Of a stretch of DNA of 64,000 nucleotides, positions 27,118-37,899 are shown piece after piece (within the stretch, counting starts at the first letter, position 1; each line of letters begins with the position of its first letter). The DNA lies in contig NZ_CP063311.1 of NCBI RefSeq assembly GCF_015245355.1, positions 2,993,705 to 3,057,704 of the forward strand, read 5' to 3'. The stretch is from Anabaenopsis elenkinii CCIBt3563 (GTDB taxonomy: Bacteria; Cyanobacteriota; Cyanobacteriia; Cyanobacteriales; Nostocaceae). The position numbers were made by a program, and so were the translations under genes. The notes under the pieces are model-generated. The model saw only the letters and a list, made by a program, of their open reading frames with translations, did no database searches and was not told the origin of the DNA.

Positions 27118-28020
27118 ATGTCCCAAAAAAACGAAATCCCCCAGGGAAAAATATTACTCAAACCTGGAACTTTATGGCAAAGTATCAAGGAGCAGACTCA
27201 ATACGCCTTAGAATCTGGGGCCTTACTGTCGATACCCACAGATTTTGAATTGGTCGAGGAGAATGGTATTCAATTTTTAGTAAGGATTGTATCTAATCTT
27301 ACCCGCAAAGATAAGGACAAGCAGCAAGCAAAAAACAAGAATCCTTTTTTACCCTATGAGAAAGATTTATTCGTTGCGGATATTTCCGAGAGTCATGTTT
27401 GTATATTGAACAAGTTTAACGTTGTTGACTATCACCTGCTAATTATTACCCGCGCCTTTGAGAAACAGGAAAAATTACTCACCCTGGAGGATTTTGCAGC
27501 TATGTGGGCGTGTTTAGCTGAATTGGATGGTTTAGTGTTCTACAATGGCGGTAAACTTGCGGGAGCTAGTCAGCCACATAAACATCTGCAAATAGTACCC
27601 TTACCACTGACACCTTCAGGACTGCAAGTACCTATAGAACCCTTACTAACATCGGCAGTATTTATAGATTCTGTAACTACTATACCAGGATTGCCTTTTG
27701 TTCACGCTTTGGGGAAACTAAACCCTAGTGGTTACCCATACACGGACGCAGTAACTACACTGGAGCTATATCATACCTTATTGAGTGCTGTGGGGTTAGA
27801 AGCCCTTGAGGATAATAGACAATCTGGAGCTTACAATCTTTTAGCTACAAGGGAATGGATGTTAATTATACCGCGATCGCGTGAAGATTTTCATGGTATA
27901 TCTGTTAACTCCTTGGGATTTGCGGGGGCCTTGCTGGTACGAAACCAGGAACAAATGCAGATAATTAAACAACACGGCCCCATGACCATCCTCAAGAATG
28001 TAGCTTTACCCGTCCCCTAG
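27118..28020 (+). CDS. ATP adenylyltransferase / Ap4A phosphorylase
   Basis: A 300-residue protein of the Apa1/Apa2 family, which phosphorolyses diadenosine tetraphosphate to ATP and ADP, a stress-nucleotide clearance reaction. The HIT-like catalytic motif reads Q-P-H-K-H-L-Q near residue 162; upstream are N-P-F-L-P-Y-E and H-L-L-I-I-T-R, and near the C-terminus Y-N-L-L and W-M-L-I-I-P-R-S. The ATG at 27118 is chosen; the frame upstream runs into MITE sequence and would need a TTG start. The inserted MITE and IS lie only 41 bp further upstream, so the native promoter has been displaced or replaced. Confidence 0.9.
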   Translation: MSQKNEIPQGKILLKPGTLWQSIKEQTQYALESGALLSIPTDFELVEENGIQFLVRIVSNLTRKDKDKQQAKNKNPFLPYEKDLFVADISESHVCILNKFNVVDYHLLIITRAFEKQEKLLTLEDFAAMWACLAELDGLVFYNGGKLAGASQPHKHLQIVPLPLTPSGLQVPIEPLLTSAVFIDSVTTIPGLPFVHALGKLNPSGYPYTDAVTTLELYHTLLSAVGLEALEDNRQSGAYNLLATREWMLIIPRSREDFHGISVNSLGFAGALLVRNQEQMQIIKQHGPMTILKNVALPVP

Positions 28021-28086
28021 GTCAGTATTTTAGTGGGTCAGCTTTAACTGTACCCCTCCATGAATTATTTATGAAGGTATTGAAAT

Positions 28087-28608
28087 TTACTCAATTTCTG
28101 TTACTAGCCATTGCCATTCAGTAACTACATTCTGAGGTATATTGATCAGCAATGGCTTGACATTTTTAGTCGGCACATACAGTTTAAGTGCATCGGTGGT
28201 TGCTAGTTGCGGTAGAATGTTAGTTAATTCATATTCACCCACATTGGGAGCAGGTGCACTTAAGCCATAGGCATCTGATGCACTCAATAGTTTTCCTGAT
28301 GTTGTCTCAATTACTAATGGTTGCGGGTGAGCAATTTCCGCAATACCAGGAAAACCCACTAGGCGCAATCTTAAGTCTTTGATTGCACTGTTGTAATTTT
28401 GTTTGAACAATAGCACCTGCCAAGTATAGCCTTTTTCATCTTTGATAGATACTTGGGAGTGATAGTGCAAAACACCAGGGGAATCATGATGTTGTAGCAG
28501 TAACGCCTGTGCTGATTGCACACCCCATGCACTAAAAGTAAAGGTGATGAGGATTACTATAGCCCAAGTCCAGAAGTATTGCCAAACTTTTTGCTTTAGG
28601 TAATACAT
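28087..28608 (-). CDS. DUF3122 protein, exported or membrane-anchored
   Basis: A 173-residue protein with an N-terminal hydrophobic helix (W-A-I-V-I-L-I-T-F-T-F-S-A-W) followed by A-Q-A-L, a possible signal-peptidase site. The mature part has D-S-P-G-V-L-H-Y-H-S-Q-V-S-I, W-Q-V-L-L-F-K and R-L-R-L-V-G-F-P-G, characteristic of the cyanobacterial/plastid DUF3122 family of unknown function. ATG 28608 is chosen; a longer frame would require TTG at 28653. It is the downstream neighbour of no gene on its strand except recN, which ends about 150 bp further along. Probably periplasmic or lumenal. Confidence 0.8.
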   Translation of the reverse strand: MYYLKQKVWQYFWTWAIVILITFTFSAWGVQSAQALLLQHHDSPGVLHYHSQVSIKDEKGYTWQVLLFKQNYNSAIKDLRLRLVGFPGIAEIAHPQPLVIETTSGKLLSASDAYGLSAPAPNVGEYELTNILPQLATTDALKLYVPTKNVKPLLINIPQNVVTEWQWLVTEIE

Positions 28609-28757
28609 ACGGTCAACGAAACTCTCATGAGTAGAAAAACAAAAAGCGAACAACCCTAACTATAGCGTCAGCTTAGAGAGGAAGTCCTCATTTTAGATTT
28701 ATGTCCCCCCATTGGTCTGACCTCCTCCCCTTTACTTGGCTCCAGGGGAGTGTCAAA

Positions 28758-30485
28758 TTAAATTATTTCTTCTCCTCGATGATGGGCTGCTTGTAACAAT
28801 AAAGACTCAGCAAATGCGATCGCCTCCGTCGCCGACTTACCACCAGCTAACTGCGCCAGTTCTTCCCGACGATTGCTCATATTCTCTAAATTAGTAACTC
28901 GTACCACCGTACGCTGCTCAGTATTATTACTTTCATTAATGGTTTGTTTATCTACACGCAAATGTCGGTCAGCCATGGCCGCCACTAAGGGCTGATGGGT
29001 GACACATAATACTTGGTTATTTTGACTTAGCTGGTGTAATTTTTCCGCGATCGCTTGGGCGACTCTCCCAGAAACCCCCACATCAATTTCATCAAAGATC
29101 ATAGTTTCCGCCGCATCCCCTTGGGAAAAACAAGCTTTCAAAGCTAATAAAAAGCGACTCATTTCACCCCCAGAAGCGATGGCGATTAAAGGTTGCAGGG
29201 GTTCCCCTGGGTTAGGGCTAAACATAAAGGTAATTTTGTCTGCACCTGTAGCTGTGGGGGGAATAGGCGCTATTTCCACTTGAAACTTTACCTTTTCCAT
29301 GGCTAAAGGCTGAAGTTCACACAGTAATTGAGATTCTAAATTAGCAGCGGTTTGGCGACGCAATTGAGTTAACTGTTCACAAGCTTGGGTTAGCTGGGTA
29401 AAACAGGCGCGTTCTTGCTGTTCTAGACTTTCAATCGACTGTTCACTATCATTGAGTTCTGCCAATTCCTCGAGTATGCCTTGGTAGTGGGCGATCGCCT
29501 CTGTGAGGGTGGGTCCATACTTGCGACAAATTTGTTTTAATTCTTGAATCCGCTCTTCTACTTCTTGCAATCTTTGGGGGTCGGCTTCTAAACTACTTCC
29601 GTAAGCATTAATTTGCCTTGCTACTTCCATAATCATAGTTTGAGCATCCCTGACCAAATCCAACAAAGGTTGTAGTTGGGCATCATAGCCCACCATATCA
29701 GTTAATGTCGCCTCACTGTCTCCTAATAAATCCGTTGCTGCTGGGGTGTCATTATCATTTTGATACAAGGATTGATATACCTTGTAACTCATCTGTTGCA
29801 GTTCTACTACATGATTGAGGCGTTCCCGTTCTTGCTGGAGTTGTTCCCATTCCTGAGGATCTTGGAGGTTAGCAGTTCCCAATTCCTGGATTTGATACTT
29901 GAGCAGATCCAGTTGTTGTAGACGTTCCCGGTCTGAACTCCGGCGTTTTTCTAAGACCAGATCAGCTCTTTGATGAGCACTAAAGGCCGTAACGATGATT
30001 TGACGCTGTTGCATCAACAACTCACCACCATAGATATCTAACCAATCCCGCACTTGGGCTGGTTGTCCTACCTGTACGGTTTGTCCTTGGGCGGTGATTT
30101 CCACCAGGCGATCGCGCAGTCCTCCCATCATCTGGCGATTCACCAACACCCCATTTACCCGTGATCTACTGCGGATATTACTGTTAGTGGCGGTAATTTC
30201 ACGGCTAACTATCACACAGTTATCCTCAATTAAATCTATTTCCTGTGCCATCAACCAACTAGTTAAGGAAGGTGATAGGGTGAAAGTAGCTTCTACCACT
30301 GAGCGATTTGTTCCCGTGCGAATGACTCGACTAGAGATTTTACCCCCCAAAGCCGCATCAATGGCATCCAAGATAATGGATTTTCCCGCGCCTGTTTCAC
30401 CGGTCAGTACATTGAGACCAGGGCCAAATTCCAGTTCCAGGTGATCAATCAGGGCAAAATTTTCGATTCGCAGCAAAAGCAACAT
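28758..30485 (-). CDS. recN: DNA repair protein RecN
   Basis: SMC-like ATPase for double-strand-break repair, 575 residues. The Walker A G-E-T-G-A-G-K-S lies near residue 30, a central coiled coil spans ~150-370, and the C-terminal half carries the ABC signature S-G-G-E-M-S-R-F, the Walker B M-I-F-D-E-I-D-V-G-V-S-G-R and the H-loop C-V-T-H-Q-P. The N-terminus L-R-I-E-N-F-A-L-I is canonical. The start is the ATG at 30485; the preceding TTG codon is less likely. It is monocistronic and divergent from the UbiB-type kinase gene. Confidence 0.97.
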   Translation of the reverse strand: MLLLLRIENFALIDHLELEFGPGLNVLTGETGAGKSIILDAIDAALGGKISSRVIRTGTNRSVVEATFTLSPSLTSWLMAQEIDLIEDNCVIVSREITATNSNIRSRSRVNGVLVNRQMMGGLRDRLVEITAQGQTVQVGQPAQVRDWLDIYGGELLMQQRQIIVTAFSAHQRADLVLEKRRSSDRERLQQLDLLKYQIQELGTANLQDPQEWEQLQQERERLNHVVELQQMSYKVYQSLYQNDNDTPAATDLLGDSEATLTDMVGYDAQLQPLLDLVRDAQTMIMEVARQINAYGSSLEADPQRLQEVEERIQELKQICRKYGPTLTEAIAHYQGILEELAELNDSEQSIESLEQQERACFTQLTQACEQLTQLRRQTAANLESQLLCELQPLAMEKVKFQVEIAPIPPTATGADKITFMFSPNPGEPLQPLIAIASGGEMSRFLLALKACFSQGDAAETMIFDEIDVGVSGRVAQAIAEKLHQLSQNNQVLCVTHQPLVAAMADRHLRVDKQTINESNNTEQRTVVRVTNLENMSNRREELAQLAGGKSATEAIAFAESLLLQAAHHRGEEII

Positions 30486-30818
30486 CAAGCCAAATTCTCC
30501 GAGAGGACAGATGCCAAGACTTTTAACTTACAGAACAATAAGCAAGTTATTTTTATTACTTTTTCCTGCTTTTTGGGCATATTGTTATAATACAACGCTT
30601 CTGTAGGAAAATCGATCATTACTCTCCCACCACGTATCAGTTGAGGGTGGGGAAGATCGAGATAGTATGGAACTAGGACGCCATTTTTCTAGTTATTAGT
30701 ACTTGGTAAATCTGACAACTTGGGCAAAAACTGCAATTTATCCTTGTTTCATGGATGATTATTTGTAAACTTATTGTTACAATACTTTACATGCTTAATC
30801 CTCTCGGTGGCTTCCTTC
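30486..30818. other. Divergent intergenic region with a possible structured leader
   Basis: 333 bases between recN and the UbiB-type gene. An extended -10 element TGTTATAAT lies at 30583-30591. Downstream is a stem-loop candidate: TCGATC (30612-30617) with GATCGA (30655-30660) and an inner TCCCACC / GGTGGG pairing. It may be a 5' leader of the UbiB-type gene or a small RNA. Confidence 0.35.
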
Positions 30819-32819
30819 ATGATTGTTAAGACACTTCCCCCGACTTCGCGCAAAACCGAGGACGAACTACAAGTTACTCAACTAGTAACAGAAAATGGCA
30901 CATCAACCTTAGTTGTTGATTCACCAAAATCTATGATTAACCTAAAGTCTGACACTGAGGCTATACCTTACGATCCCCAAGAGATAAGGGAACATTATCG
31001 CCAGCGCCCCCTAAAAGTTTTGCGGCGTATTTTCGCAGTCTTAAGGCCCACCCTTTCCTTTGTATTTGGGTTGTGGTGGGACAACCGCCGGGGAATAGTG
31101 CTGAAAAAAGACCCCCGTCGAGCCGTGCAACTGCGAGAACTACTTACGAAATTGGGACCGGCTTACATTAAAATTGGACAGGCTTTATCTACAAGACCGG
31201 ATTTGGTTCCCCCCACATATCTAGAGGAATTAACTAAGTTACAAGACCAATTACCGCCGTTTCCTAACGCCACTGCTTACCAATTTATTCAAGAAGAATT
31301 AGGCGCACCACCGGAGGAAATTTACGCCCAAATCTCGGAACAGCCCATTGCGGCCGCTTCCTTGGGGCAAGTTTATAAAGGTAAACTAAAAACTGGTGAA
31401 GAAGTCGCTATAAAAGTTCAACGCCCTGATTTAAGAGAAACAATTACTATTGACTTGTTTATTTTGCGCCAACTCGCCGCTTGGGTAAAAAATAAAGTTA
31501 AACGAATACGTAGTGACTTAGTTGGTATCCTCGATGAATTAGGCGATCGCATCTTTGAAGAGATGGATTATATTCATGAGGCAGAAAATGCCGAACGCTT
31601 TTTCGAGTTATATGGTCACATAAAAGATATTTACATTCCGAAAATTTACTGGGAATACACCAATCGTCGCGTCCTGACTATGGAGTGGATCAGCGGCACA
31701 AAATTAACCCAAACGGCCGAAATCAACGCCCAAGGAATAGATGCGCGTTATCTGATTGAAGTGGGTGTGCAATGTTCCCTGCGCCAGCTACTGGAACACG
31801 GATTTTTCCATGCTGACCCCCACCCTGGTAATTTATTAGCCACACCAGATGGGAAATTGGCTTATCTCGACTTTGGTATGATGAGTCAGGTACAACCGCC
31901 CCAGCGTTATGGTTTAATTGAAGCGATCGTTCATGTCGTTAACCGTGACTTTGAAGGTTTAGCCAACGATTATGTTAAACTAGACTTTCTATCCCCAGAT
32001 ACCGACTTAACACCCATAATTCCCGCATTTGCCAGAGTGTTCGCTGATGCTCAAGGAGCCAGCGTTGCTGACTTGAACATTAAAAGCATCACTGATGAAC
32101 TCTCTGCTTTGATGTATGAATATCCTTTCCGGGTTCCCCCTTACTACGCTTTAATTATTCGCTCCCTGGTAACCTTGGAAGGTATAGCTATATACATAGA
32201 TCCCAACTTCAAAGTTCTTAGCGAAGCCTATCCTTATGTTGCTAAACGTCTGTTAACCGACGAGGCACCACAATTAAGAACATCACTGCAAAACTTACTA
32301 TTTAAGGATGAAAGATTCCGTTGGAATCGTTTAGAAAACTTGTTACGCAATGCCAAAAGAAATCAGGATTACGACTTTAACCTAGTTTTAAACCAGGCAG
32401 TCGAGTTTCTTGCTTCTGAACGTGGTGCATTCATTCGTGACAAAATAGTAGATGAATTTCTCAATGGAGTCAATGCTGTAGGCAAAAATGTTTTACACAA
32501 CTTTACTTATATCCTGCGAGAACGAGTAGGTTTAACAGCAGTTCATGAAATCCCCAGGGCTACAGTTGAGCAACAACAAACCTTAGACCATATTAAACGG
32601 ATTTTAAGTATTCTGCGGGAGAACCGTGATTTTGATCCGGTGGAATTAGCTCCCCAACTGGCCCAACTGTTAGTAAATCCAGGTGTACAGCGTTTGGGTC
32701 AGCAAATTACTAATCGCCTGGCGCAAAAAGCCTTAGCGCGTTTAATTCGGGAGTTATTAGCAGCTGAAGAAGTCGATAGCACTAAAGGTCTTCCCCTCGG
32801 TAAACCCGCAAGAGTTTAA
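30819..32819 (+). CDS. ABC1/UbiB (AarF) family atypical kinase
   Basis: A 666-residue protein of the ABC1K/UbiB family, found in cyanobacteria and plastids with roles in prenylquinone metabolism and membrane stress. Family motifs: Y-I-K-I-G-Q-A-L-S-T-R-P-D-L-V-P (KxGQ), A-A-A-S-L-G-Q-V-Y (alanine-rich loop), V-A-I-K-V-Q-R-P, E-M-D-Y-I-H-E-A-E-N, H-A-D-P-H-P-G-N-L and L-D-F-G-M-M. The C-terminal extension ends in a helical region. The ATG at 30819 is preferred over an upstream TTG frame that adds 15 hydrophobic residues. The substrate is unknown. Confidence 0.93.
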   Translation: MIVKTLPPTSRKTEDELQVTQLVTENGTSTLVVDSPKSMINLKSDTEAIPYDPQEIREHYRQRPLKVLRRIFAVLRPTLSFVFGLWWDNRRGIVLKKDPRRAVQLRELLTKLGPAYIKIGQALSTRPDLVPPTYLEELTKLQDQLPPFPNATAYQFIQEELGAPPEEIYAQISEQPIAAASLGQVYKGKLKTGEEVAIKVQRPDLRETITIDLFILRQLAAWVKNKVKRIRSDLVGILDELGDRIFEEMDYIHEAENAERFFELYGHIKDIYIPKIYWEYTNRRVLTMEWISGTKLTQTAEINAQGIDARYLIEVGVQCSLRQLLEHGFFHADPHPGNLLATPDGKLAYLDFGMMSQVQPPQRYGLIEAIVHVVNRDFEGLANDYVKLDFLSPDTDLTPIIPAFARVFADAQGASVADLNIKSITDELSALMYEYPFRVPPYYALIIRSLVTLEGIAIYIDPNFKVLSEAYPYVAKRLLTDEAPQLRTSLQNLLFKDERFRWNRLENLLRNAKRNQDYDFNLVLNQAVEFLASERGAFIRDKIVDEFLNGVNAVGKNVLHNFTYILRERVGLTAVHEIPRATVEQQQTLDHIKRILSILRENRDFDPVELAPQLAQLLVNPGVQRLGQQITNRLAQKALARLIRELLAAEEVDSTKGLPLGKPARV

Positions 32820-32911
32820 CTGATGATTTGAGAAGTTAATACACCCCTCTGATTACCAACAAGAGGGGGTCAGGGCTTAATTTTTCCCACATAAACTTAG
32901 GTTGGAATTGT

Positions 32912-33346
32912 TCAACTAGAGTCTCGATGGTGATGATTGTGATCACGTTGAAGACGTTCTTCTAAGGATTGAATCTGTTCCCGACGTGCTTCTAATTCTA
33001 GAGTACGACGGGCTAATTCTTGATTTTGTAAAGTTAGAGATTGTCGCCAGTTCTCAGCACGTTCTGCTTCTTGTTCTAACTGTTTTGGTGTCATACCAAT
33101 GCTGAGGTAGGTTTGCACTAAATTTATTACCCAGTCCCTAGCATCTTCTAAACTTTCAATATCACCTTGAGGGGAAAGCTGCACTAAAACCAGCAAGTTC
33201 TCAGTAATGTTAGTTTCTTCACCCAAGAAAATTAAAGTCTCTTCGGGGATAACTACCCACAGGTTTTGACTTTCTTGACGTGCTAACAAGCGTAACTGAT
33301 AGTTGTCTAAAAATTTCTTTTTATGTACTTGAGCTAGATATAGCAT
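32912..33346 (-). CDS. Conserved hypothetical protein with C-terminal coiled coil
   Basis: 144 residues. The N-terminal ~90 residues form a mixed domain (M-L-Y-L-A-Q-V-H-K-K, L-R-L-L-A-R-Q-E-S, L-V-L-V-Q-L-S). The rest is a heptad-rich coiled coil (E-A-E-R-A-E-N-W-R, E-L-A-R-R-T-L-E-L-E-A-R-R) that ends in a histidine/serine tail. I do not recognise the family. It is 58 bp downstream of valS on the same strand, so it may be co-transcribed with it. Confidence 0.7.
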   Translation of the reverse strand: MLYLAQVHKKKFLDNYQLRLLARQESQNLWVVIPEETLIFLGEETNITENLLVLVQLSPQGDIESLEDARDWVINLVQTYLSIGMTPKQLEQEAERAENWRQSLTLQNQELARRTLELEARREQIQSLEERLQRDHNHHHRDSS

Positions 33347-33404
33347 GGCTTATTGTTTAACTAGAGGTAATGGTTAAATATAAATCAACCATTACCCATT
33401 ACAG

Positions 33405-36400
33405 CTATGCTAAACTACGCAGGCGATCGCGTAAAATTTCCGCTTGTTTTTCAGCTTCTGCTAAAGAATCCCTGGCTCCCTGTACTACTTCTACTGGGGC
33501 TTTATCCACAAACTTAGGATTACTTAACCGCGCACTCAAAGACTTAGCCTCGACTTCGGCTCTGTTGAGACTTTTTTCCAGTTTAGCCCGCAAAGTAGCA
33601 ATATCTACTACATCCCCAATCAAAGGAATTACGACTTGTACAGTACCCACAACACCAGCAATAGCATTTTCTGGTGCTGGTGACTCTCCTAACTCTGTCT
33701 GTATAATTTCTTTGGGATGGGGAGGTGGGAAAAACTGAGCCATAAACTTTTGTCTAGCCTTAGCTGTCAGTAGATTTTGCACAACAAACCAAGACGTATA
33801 ACCTAAACCCAGGATTTCAAAGAATGTACCGATGAGCGGAACTTGATAAATTGCACTCCCCGTCGCTAAACCTATCCTTGCAAAGACAAGTACCGCGATC
33901 ATTAAACCAATTGTCTTCAAACCCCTCTGAGGTTTTTTCTCAACCACTTCCGGGCTAGTTTTCTGGGTTCCAGACACTTCCCGAACACCAGCAATGGTTA
34001 AATTCTCTACCTTCGCCAAATCTTGAATATAGGCTCGTCCATCTGTGAGGATTTGCTGTTCCTCGGGATTATCGGTTTGTAAATTAGCCGTAATTTTCGC
34101 CCCAGGTTTAATATCCGCCTCAGCGCGTAAATTGCGAATGGTGCGGATTGTACCAATGAGCAGTTCAAACTGTGCCTCTAAATTGGGATTAATCAGGTTA
34201 TGATCGCCGGAGGGGTAGGGTTGTAAAGATAAAGTTTCTAAAGAATCGGCTGGTTGTTGGGTGAGAGTTTGCCAAATTTCCTCAGTAATATGAGGCATGA
34301 AGGGGTGCAGTAATTTTAAAATTCCTTCTAGCAAATAGGCAAGAGTTTGTTGTGCTACCTTCCGGGATGCAGGATCTGCACCTGTTTGTAACCGGGATTT
34401 GACTAATTCAATATACCAGTCACAAAAATCACCCCAGATAAATTCATACAGACCTTTGGCGGCTTCCCCTAAACCGTAGTTATCAATATAATTACTAGTT
34501 TGTTTGATAACTTGATGATAACGGGAAATAATCCAGCGATCGCTTAATTCTGTAGCCAGTGGTTGACCCAACTGTTGTGGTGTTTGTCCATCCAAATTCA
34601 TCATCACAAACCGGGCTGCATTCCACAACTTATTAGCAAAGTTGCGCGCTGCTTCCACCGATGAAGACTCATCCTTTTTGCGGTCATATTCTAAGCGGAT
34701 ATTCTGACCTGCTCCCGCCACTTCTTTGATTAAGGTATAGCGCAGCGCATCAGTACCATACTTGTCAATTAATAATAGTGGATCAATACCATTACCCTTA
34801 GTCTTCGACATTTTCTGACCGTTTTCATCCAGAACTAACCCGTGGATGTAAACATCATGAAATGGCATTTTCCCGGTAAAGTGTCCGGCCATCATCGTCA
34901 TTCTGGCCACCCAGAAAAAGATAATATCAAAGCCAGTCACCAAAGCAGTGTTAGGGTAATAAGTCCCTAAATCTGGAGTTTGTTCCGGCCAACCCAAAGT
35001 TGAAAACGGCCAAAGTCCAGAAGAAAACCAAGTATCTAACACATCTGGGTCTTGTTGTAACTTGACATTTTCTCCAAATTGTGATTTAGCTTTTTCCCAA
35101 GCATCATCAGCTGATTTTGCCACCACAAAGGGGGTATGATCAGTAATTTCACCACCGGTTTCACTGACAGCATACCAAGCCGGAATTTGATGACCCCACC
35201 ATAATTGACGAGAGATACACCAATCCTTTAGCTTAACCAACCAATCACGATAGACCTTAGTCCAGCGTTGAGGGACAAACTCCGGCGAATTTTCGCCGTC
35301 GAGAAATTCTAAAGCCTGATCAGCCATGGGGCGAATTTTCACAAACCACTGAGTAGATAAAAGTGGTTCTACCGGTACTTTACCGCGATCGCTATAGGGG
35401 ACAGTATGCTTATAATTTTCCACCTTCACCAGCACACCGTCTGACTCCAGGCGAGAAACTACATTCTTCCTGGCCACAAAGCGGTCTTGTCCCTGGAACT
35501 CTCCAGCCTGCTCATTCAGGGTTCCATCCTTATTCATAATATTGATTAACGGCAGGTTGTGACGCTTACCCATTTCAAAATCATTCGGGTCATGGGCTGG
35601 AGTCACCTTAACACAACCAGTTCCGAAGGTCGGATCAACAAACTCATCACCAATAATGGGAATTTCCCGATTCATAATTGGTAAAGTTAGGGTCTTACCA
35701 ATCAAATTAGAGTATCTCTCATCATTGGGGTTAACAGCCACAGCCGTATCACCCAGCATAGTTTCCGGTCTAGTCGTCGCCACCTCCACAAACCCAGAAT
35801 TATCACTGAGGGGATAGCGGAAATACCAAAGATTGCCATCAACTTCTTGATTATCCACTTCTACATCAGACACCGCCGACCGAGAAGCAGGACACCAATT
35901 AACTAAATATTCTCCACGATAAATCAATCCTGACTCATAGAGACTTACAAAGGCTTCCAGAACAGCTTTTGATAAACCTTCATCTAAAGTAAACCGTTCC
36001 CGTGTCCAATCAACGGACACACCTAAACGTTTTAACTGATTAACAATTTTACCCTCAGAATCGGCTTTCCATTGCCAAGCCCGTTCTAAGAATTGCTCGC
36101 GTCCCAATTCGTAGCGAGTTTTACCCTCTTTTTTCAGTTGTTTTTCTAACATCGTGTGTACAGCGATGCTAGCGTGGTCAGTTCCTGGTACCCATAGAGT
36201 GTTACGCCCTTTCATCCGGTGATAGCGCACTAGGGTATCAATTAAGGAACTTTCAAAAGCATGACCCATATGTAAATTCCCCGTGACATTAGGAGGGGGA
36301 ATGACTATACAGTAGGGTTCGCCGCTGTGACTGGGATCGGCTTTGTAGACTTGGTTTTCTTCCCAAAATTTTTGCCACTTGGCTTCTGTGGTAAATGGGT

Positions 36401-36437
36401 CATACAGACTAGGGAGGTTGCTAATATTTGCTGTCAT
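33405..36437 (-). CDS. valS: Valyl-tRNA synthetase with CAAD membrane domain
   Basis: Class I aminoacyl-tRNA synthetase charging tRNA-Val. Signature motifs: [13 protein letters not shown] (HIGH type) near residue 48 and K-M-S-K-T-K-G-N-G near 540; the editing domain lies between. After the anticodon-binding region, residues ~830-905 hold two hydrophobic helices ([13 protein letters not shown] and [15 protein letters not shown]) followed by a conserved amphipathic stretch. This is the Cyanobacterial Aminoacyl-tRNA synthetase Appended Domain (CAAD), known to tether some synthetases to thylakoid membranes. The normal C-terminal coiled-coil arm ([14 protein letters not shown]) comes after it. Total length is 1010 residues, versus ~900 or less without CAAD. 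Confidence 0.97.
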   Translation of the reverse strand: MTANISNLPSLYDPFTTEAKWQKFWEENQVYKADPSHSGEPYCIVIPPPNVTGNLHMGHAFESSLIDTLVRYHRMKGRNTLWVPGTDHASIAVHTMLEKQLKKEGKTRYELGREQFLERAWQWKADSEGKIVNQLKRLGVSVDWTRERFTLDEGLSKAVLEAFVSLYESGLIYRGEYLVNWCPASRSAVSDVEVDNQEVDGNLWYFRYPLSDNSGFVEVATTRPETMLGDTAVAVNPNDERYSNLIGKTLTLPIMNREIPIIGDEFVDPTFGTGCVKVTPAHDPNDFEMGKRHNLPLINIMNKDGTLNEQAGEFQGQDRFVARKNVVSRLESDGVLVKVENYKHTVPYSDRGKVPVEPLLSTQWFVKIRPMADQALEFLDGENSPEFVPQRWTKVYRDWLVKLKDWCISRQLWWGHQIPAWYAVSETGGEITDHTPFVVAKSADDAWEKAKSQFGENVKLQQDPDVLDTWFSSGLWPFSTLGWPEQTPDLGTYYPNTALVTGFDIIFFWVARMTMMAGHFTGKMPFHDVYIHGLVLDENGQKMSKTKGNGIDPLLLIDKYGTDALRYTLIKEVAGAGQNIRLEYDRKKDESSSVEAARNFANKLWNAARFVMMNLDGQTPQQLGQPLATELSDRWIISRYHQVIKQTSNYIDNYGLGEAAKGLYEFIWGDFCDWYIELVKSRLQTGADPASRKVAQQTLAYLLEGILKLLHPFMPHITEEIWQTLTQQPADSLETLSLQPYPSGDHNLINPNLEAQFELLIGTIRTIRNLRAEADIKPGAKITANLQTDNPEEQQILTDGRAYIQDLAKVENLTIAGVREVSGTQKTSPEVVEKKPQRGLKTIGLMIAVLVFARIGLATGSAIYQVPLIGTFFEILGLGYTSWFVVQNLLTAKARQKFMAQFFPPPHPKEIIQTELGESPAPENAIAGVVGTVQVVIPLIGDVVDIATLRAKLEKSLNRAEVEAKSLSARLSNPKFVDKAPVEVVQGARDSLAEAEKQAEILRDRLRSLA

Positions 36438-36594
36438 GCGGGAAAAACTAATTCTGGAAGGACTCTTATAAATTTTGCCATAGCCTGGAAGAAGGATTCA
36501 TCGAAAGGAACTGCACCAAGACCACAGGAGATACAAACAAGAGGTTAACCAAGAAAATTAATTGGTGCATCGCAGTTGAGTCCGGGGTTAGTGG

Positions 36595-37857
36595 CTAGTT
36601 AAAAAAATCAGTCCCTCTCATCGCCAACAGCGCCGTACCATAAGCCGCTTCACTATGCACCGACGACATGACAGACACCTTTAAATGTCGTTCACGAATG
36701 GTAGACCAAGCAGAATTTACCGCACCACCCCCGGCGGTGTAAACACGATTTAATTTATCTGCCCCCATTACCTGTAGTAATTCATACCCACGGGCTTCAA
36801 TTCTGCTCATACTTTCTAACAACCCATGCAAAAATTCCACAGGACTATGAGGGCGTGGTGTTAATCGGGGTGGTAACAGGGGATCGTTAATGGGAAAGCG
36901 CTCCCCTGGCTGTAATAATGGATAATAATCTAACTCGCAGGCTGTTGTCATATTAATTTCCCGACTCAACCTTTCTAACTCAGCATCACTAAAAAATTGC
37001 TTGAGCACCGCTCCCCCAGTATTAGAAGCACCCCCAGTCAGCCACAAGTTACCCCAGCGATGGCTGTAAATACCATATCGTGAATCTTCTACCCGTGTAC
37101 GACTCAATAGTTTGATCACCAGAGTCGAACCTAAAGATGTCACCGCTTCCCCAGGGTATTTTGCGCCGCTAGCCAAGAAAGCGGCAATACTATCGGTTGT
37201 ACCAGCACACACCAAGCAATCATGAGGGAAATGAAACCCAGTTGCTATTTCCGGGCGCAATTTGGCAATGGGAGTACCAGGGGGTAAAACGGTGGGTAAC
37301 TGAATTGGTAATTCTAGTTTTTCTAGCCATTGTGGATATTTCAACTCTTCCACGTCGTAGCCCAGCTTTAAAGCGTTATGGTAGTCGCTAATTCCCAAAT
37401 ACCCATGCAGGAGAAATCCTAACCAATCGGCTTGATGTAGAAAATATCTCCCTTGGCTGAAACTCGGCTGTTGCATCATCCACAGTAATTTTGCTAGGCT
37501 AGAAGTTGCACTTAATACATTATTTTGCGGTGGTGCAATACTTTTTAATTGCGGCATTACCACTGATCCCCGCCCGTCGTTATACAATAAAGGTGCATCT
37601 ACAGGCTGACCAGCCCCATCGCACAGCAGAACTGTGGAAGAAGTGCCGTTAATGGCGATCGCCTTGATTTCTCGGCGTAATTTCTCAGGTATTTCTGTCA
37701 GCAGCCTAAATAAACCCACCTGCCAAGAATCTGCTCCCTTAGCAACAGGCTCACCCGCCCAATGATGCTTAATTTCTGTCTGGGTGTGAGTTTCATGATT
37801 GATCACCACACCCCTAACCCCAGAGGTACCGAAATCGATCCCCAAATAAAAATCCAT
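36595..37857 (-). CDS. FGGY-family sugar kinase (ribulose/xylulose kinase-like)
   Basis: A 420-residue carbohydrate kinase of the ASKHA fold. The N-terminal phosphate-binding motif G-I-D-F-G-T-S-G-V-R-G lies at residue ~6; I-N-G-T-S-S-T-V, the mid-domain C-A-G-T-T-D-S and the C-terminal A-G-G-G-A-V-N-S-A-W motif are also present. It is shorter than classical xylulokinases (~480-500) and matches the compact cyanobacterial/plant type characterised as D-ribulose kinase-like (SePSK/XK-1). The exact substrate is uncertain. It is divergent from psaM; the shared 137-bp region holds a perfect palindrome. Confidence 0.88.
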   Translation of the reverse strand: MDFYLGIDFGTSGVRGVVINHETHTQTEIKHHWAGEPVAKGADSWQVGLFRLLTEIPEKLRREIKAIAINGTSSTVLLCDGAGQPVDAPLLYNDGRGSVVMPQLKSIAPPQNNVLSATSSLAKLLWMMQQPSFSQGRYFLHQADWLGFLLHGYLGISDYHNALKLGYDVEELKYPQWLEKLELPIQLPTVLPPGTPIAKLRPEIATGFHFPHDCLVCAGTTDSIAAFLASGAKYPGEAVTSLGSTLVIKLLSRTRVEDSRYGIYSHRWGNLWLTGGASNTGGAVLKQFFSDAELERLSREINMTTACELDYYPLLQPGERFPINDPLLPPRLTPRPHSPVEFLHGLLESMSRIEARGYELLQVMGADKLNRVYTAGGGAVNSAWSTIRERHLKVSVMSSVHSEAAYGTALLAMRGTDFFN

Positions 37858-37899
37858 AGTTGTATAAATCTTTTAATGATAAATCACTGTTTTTGTTGC

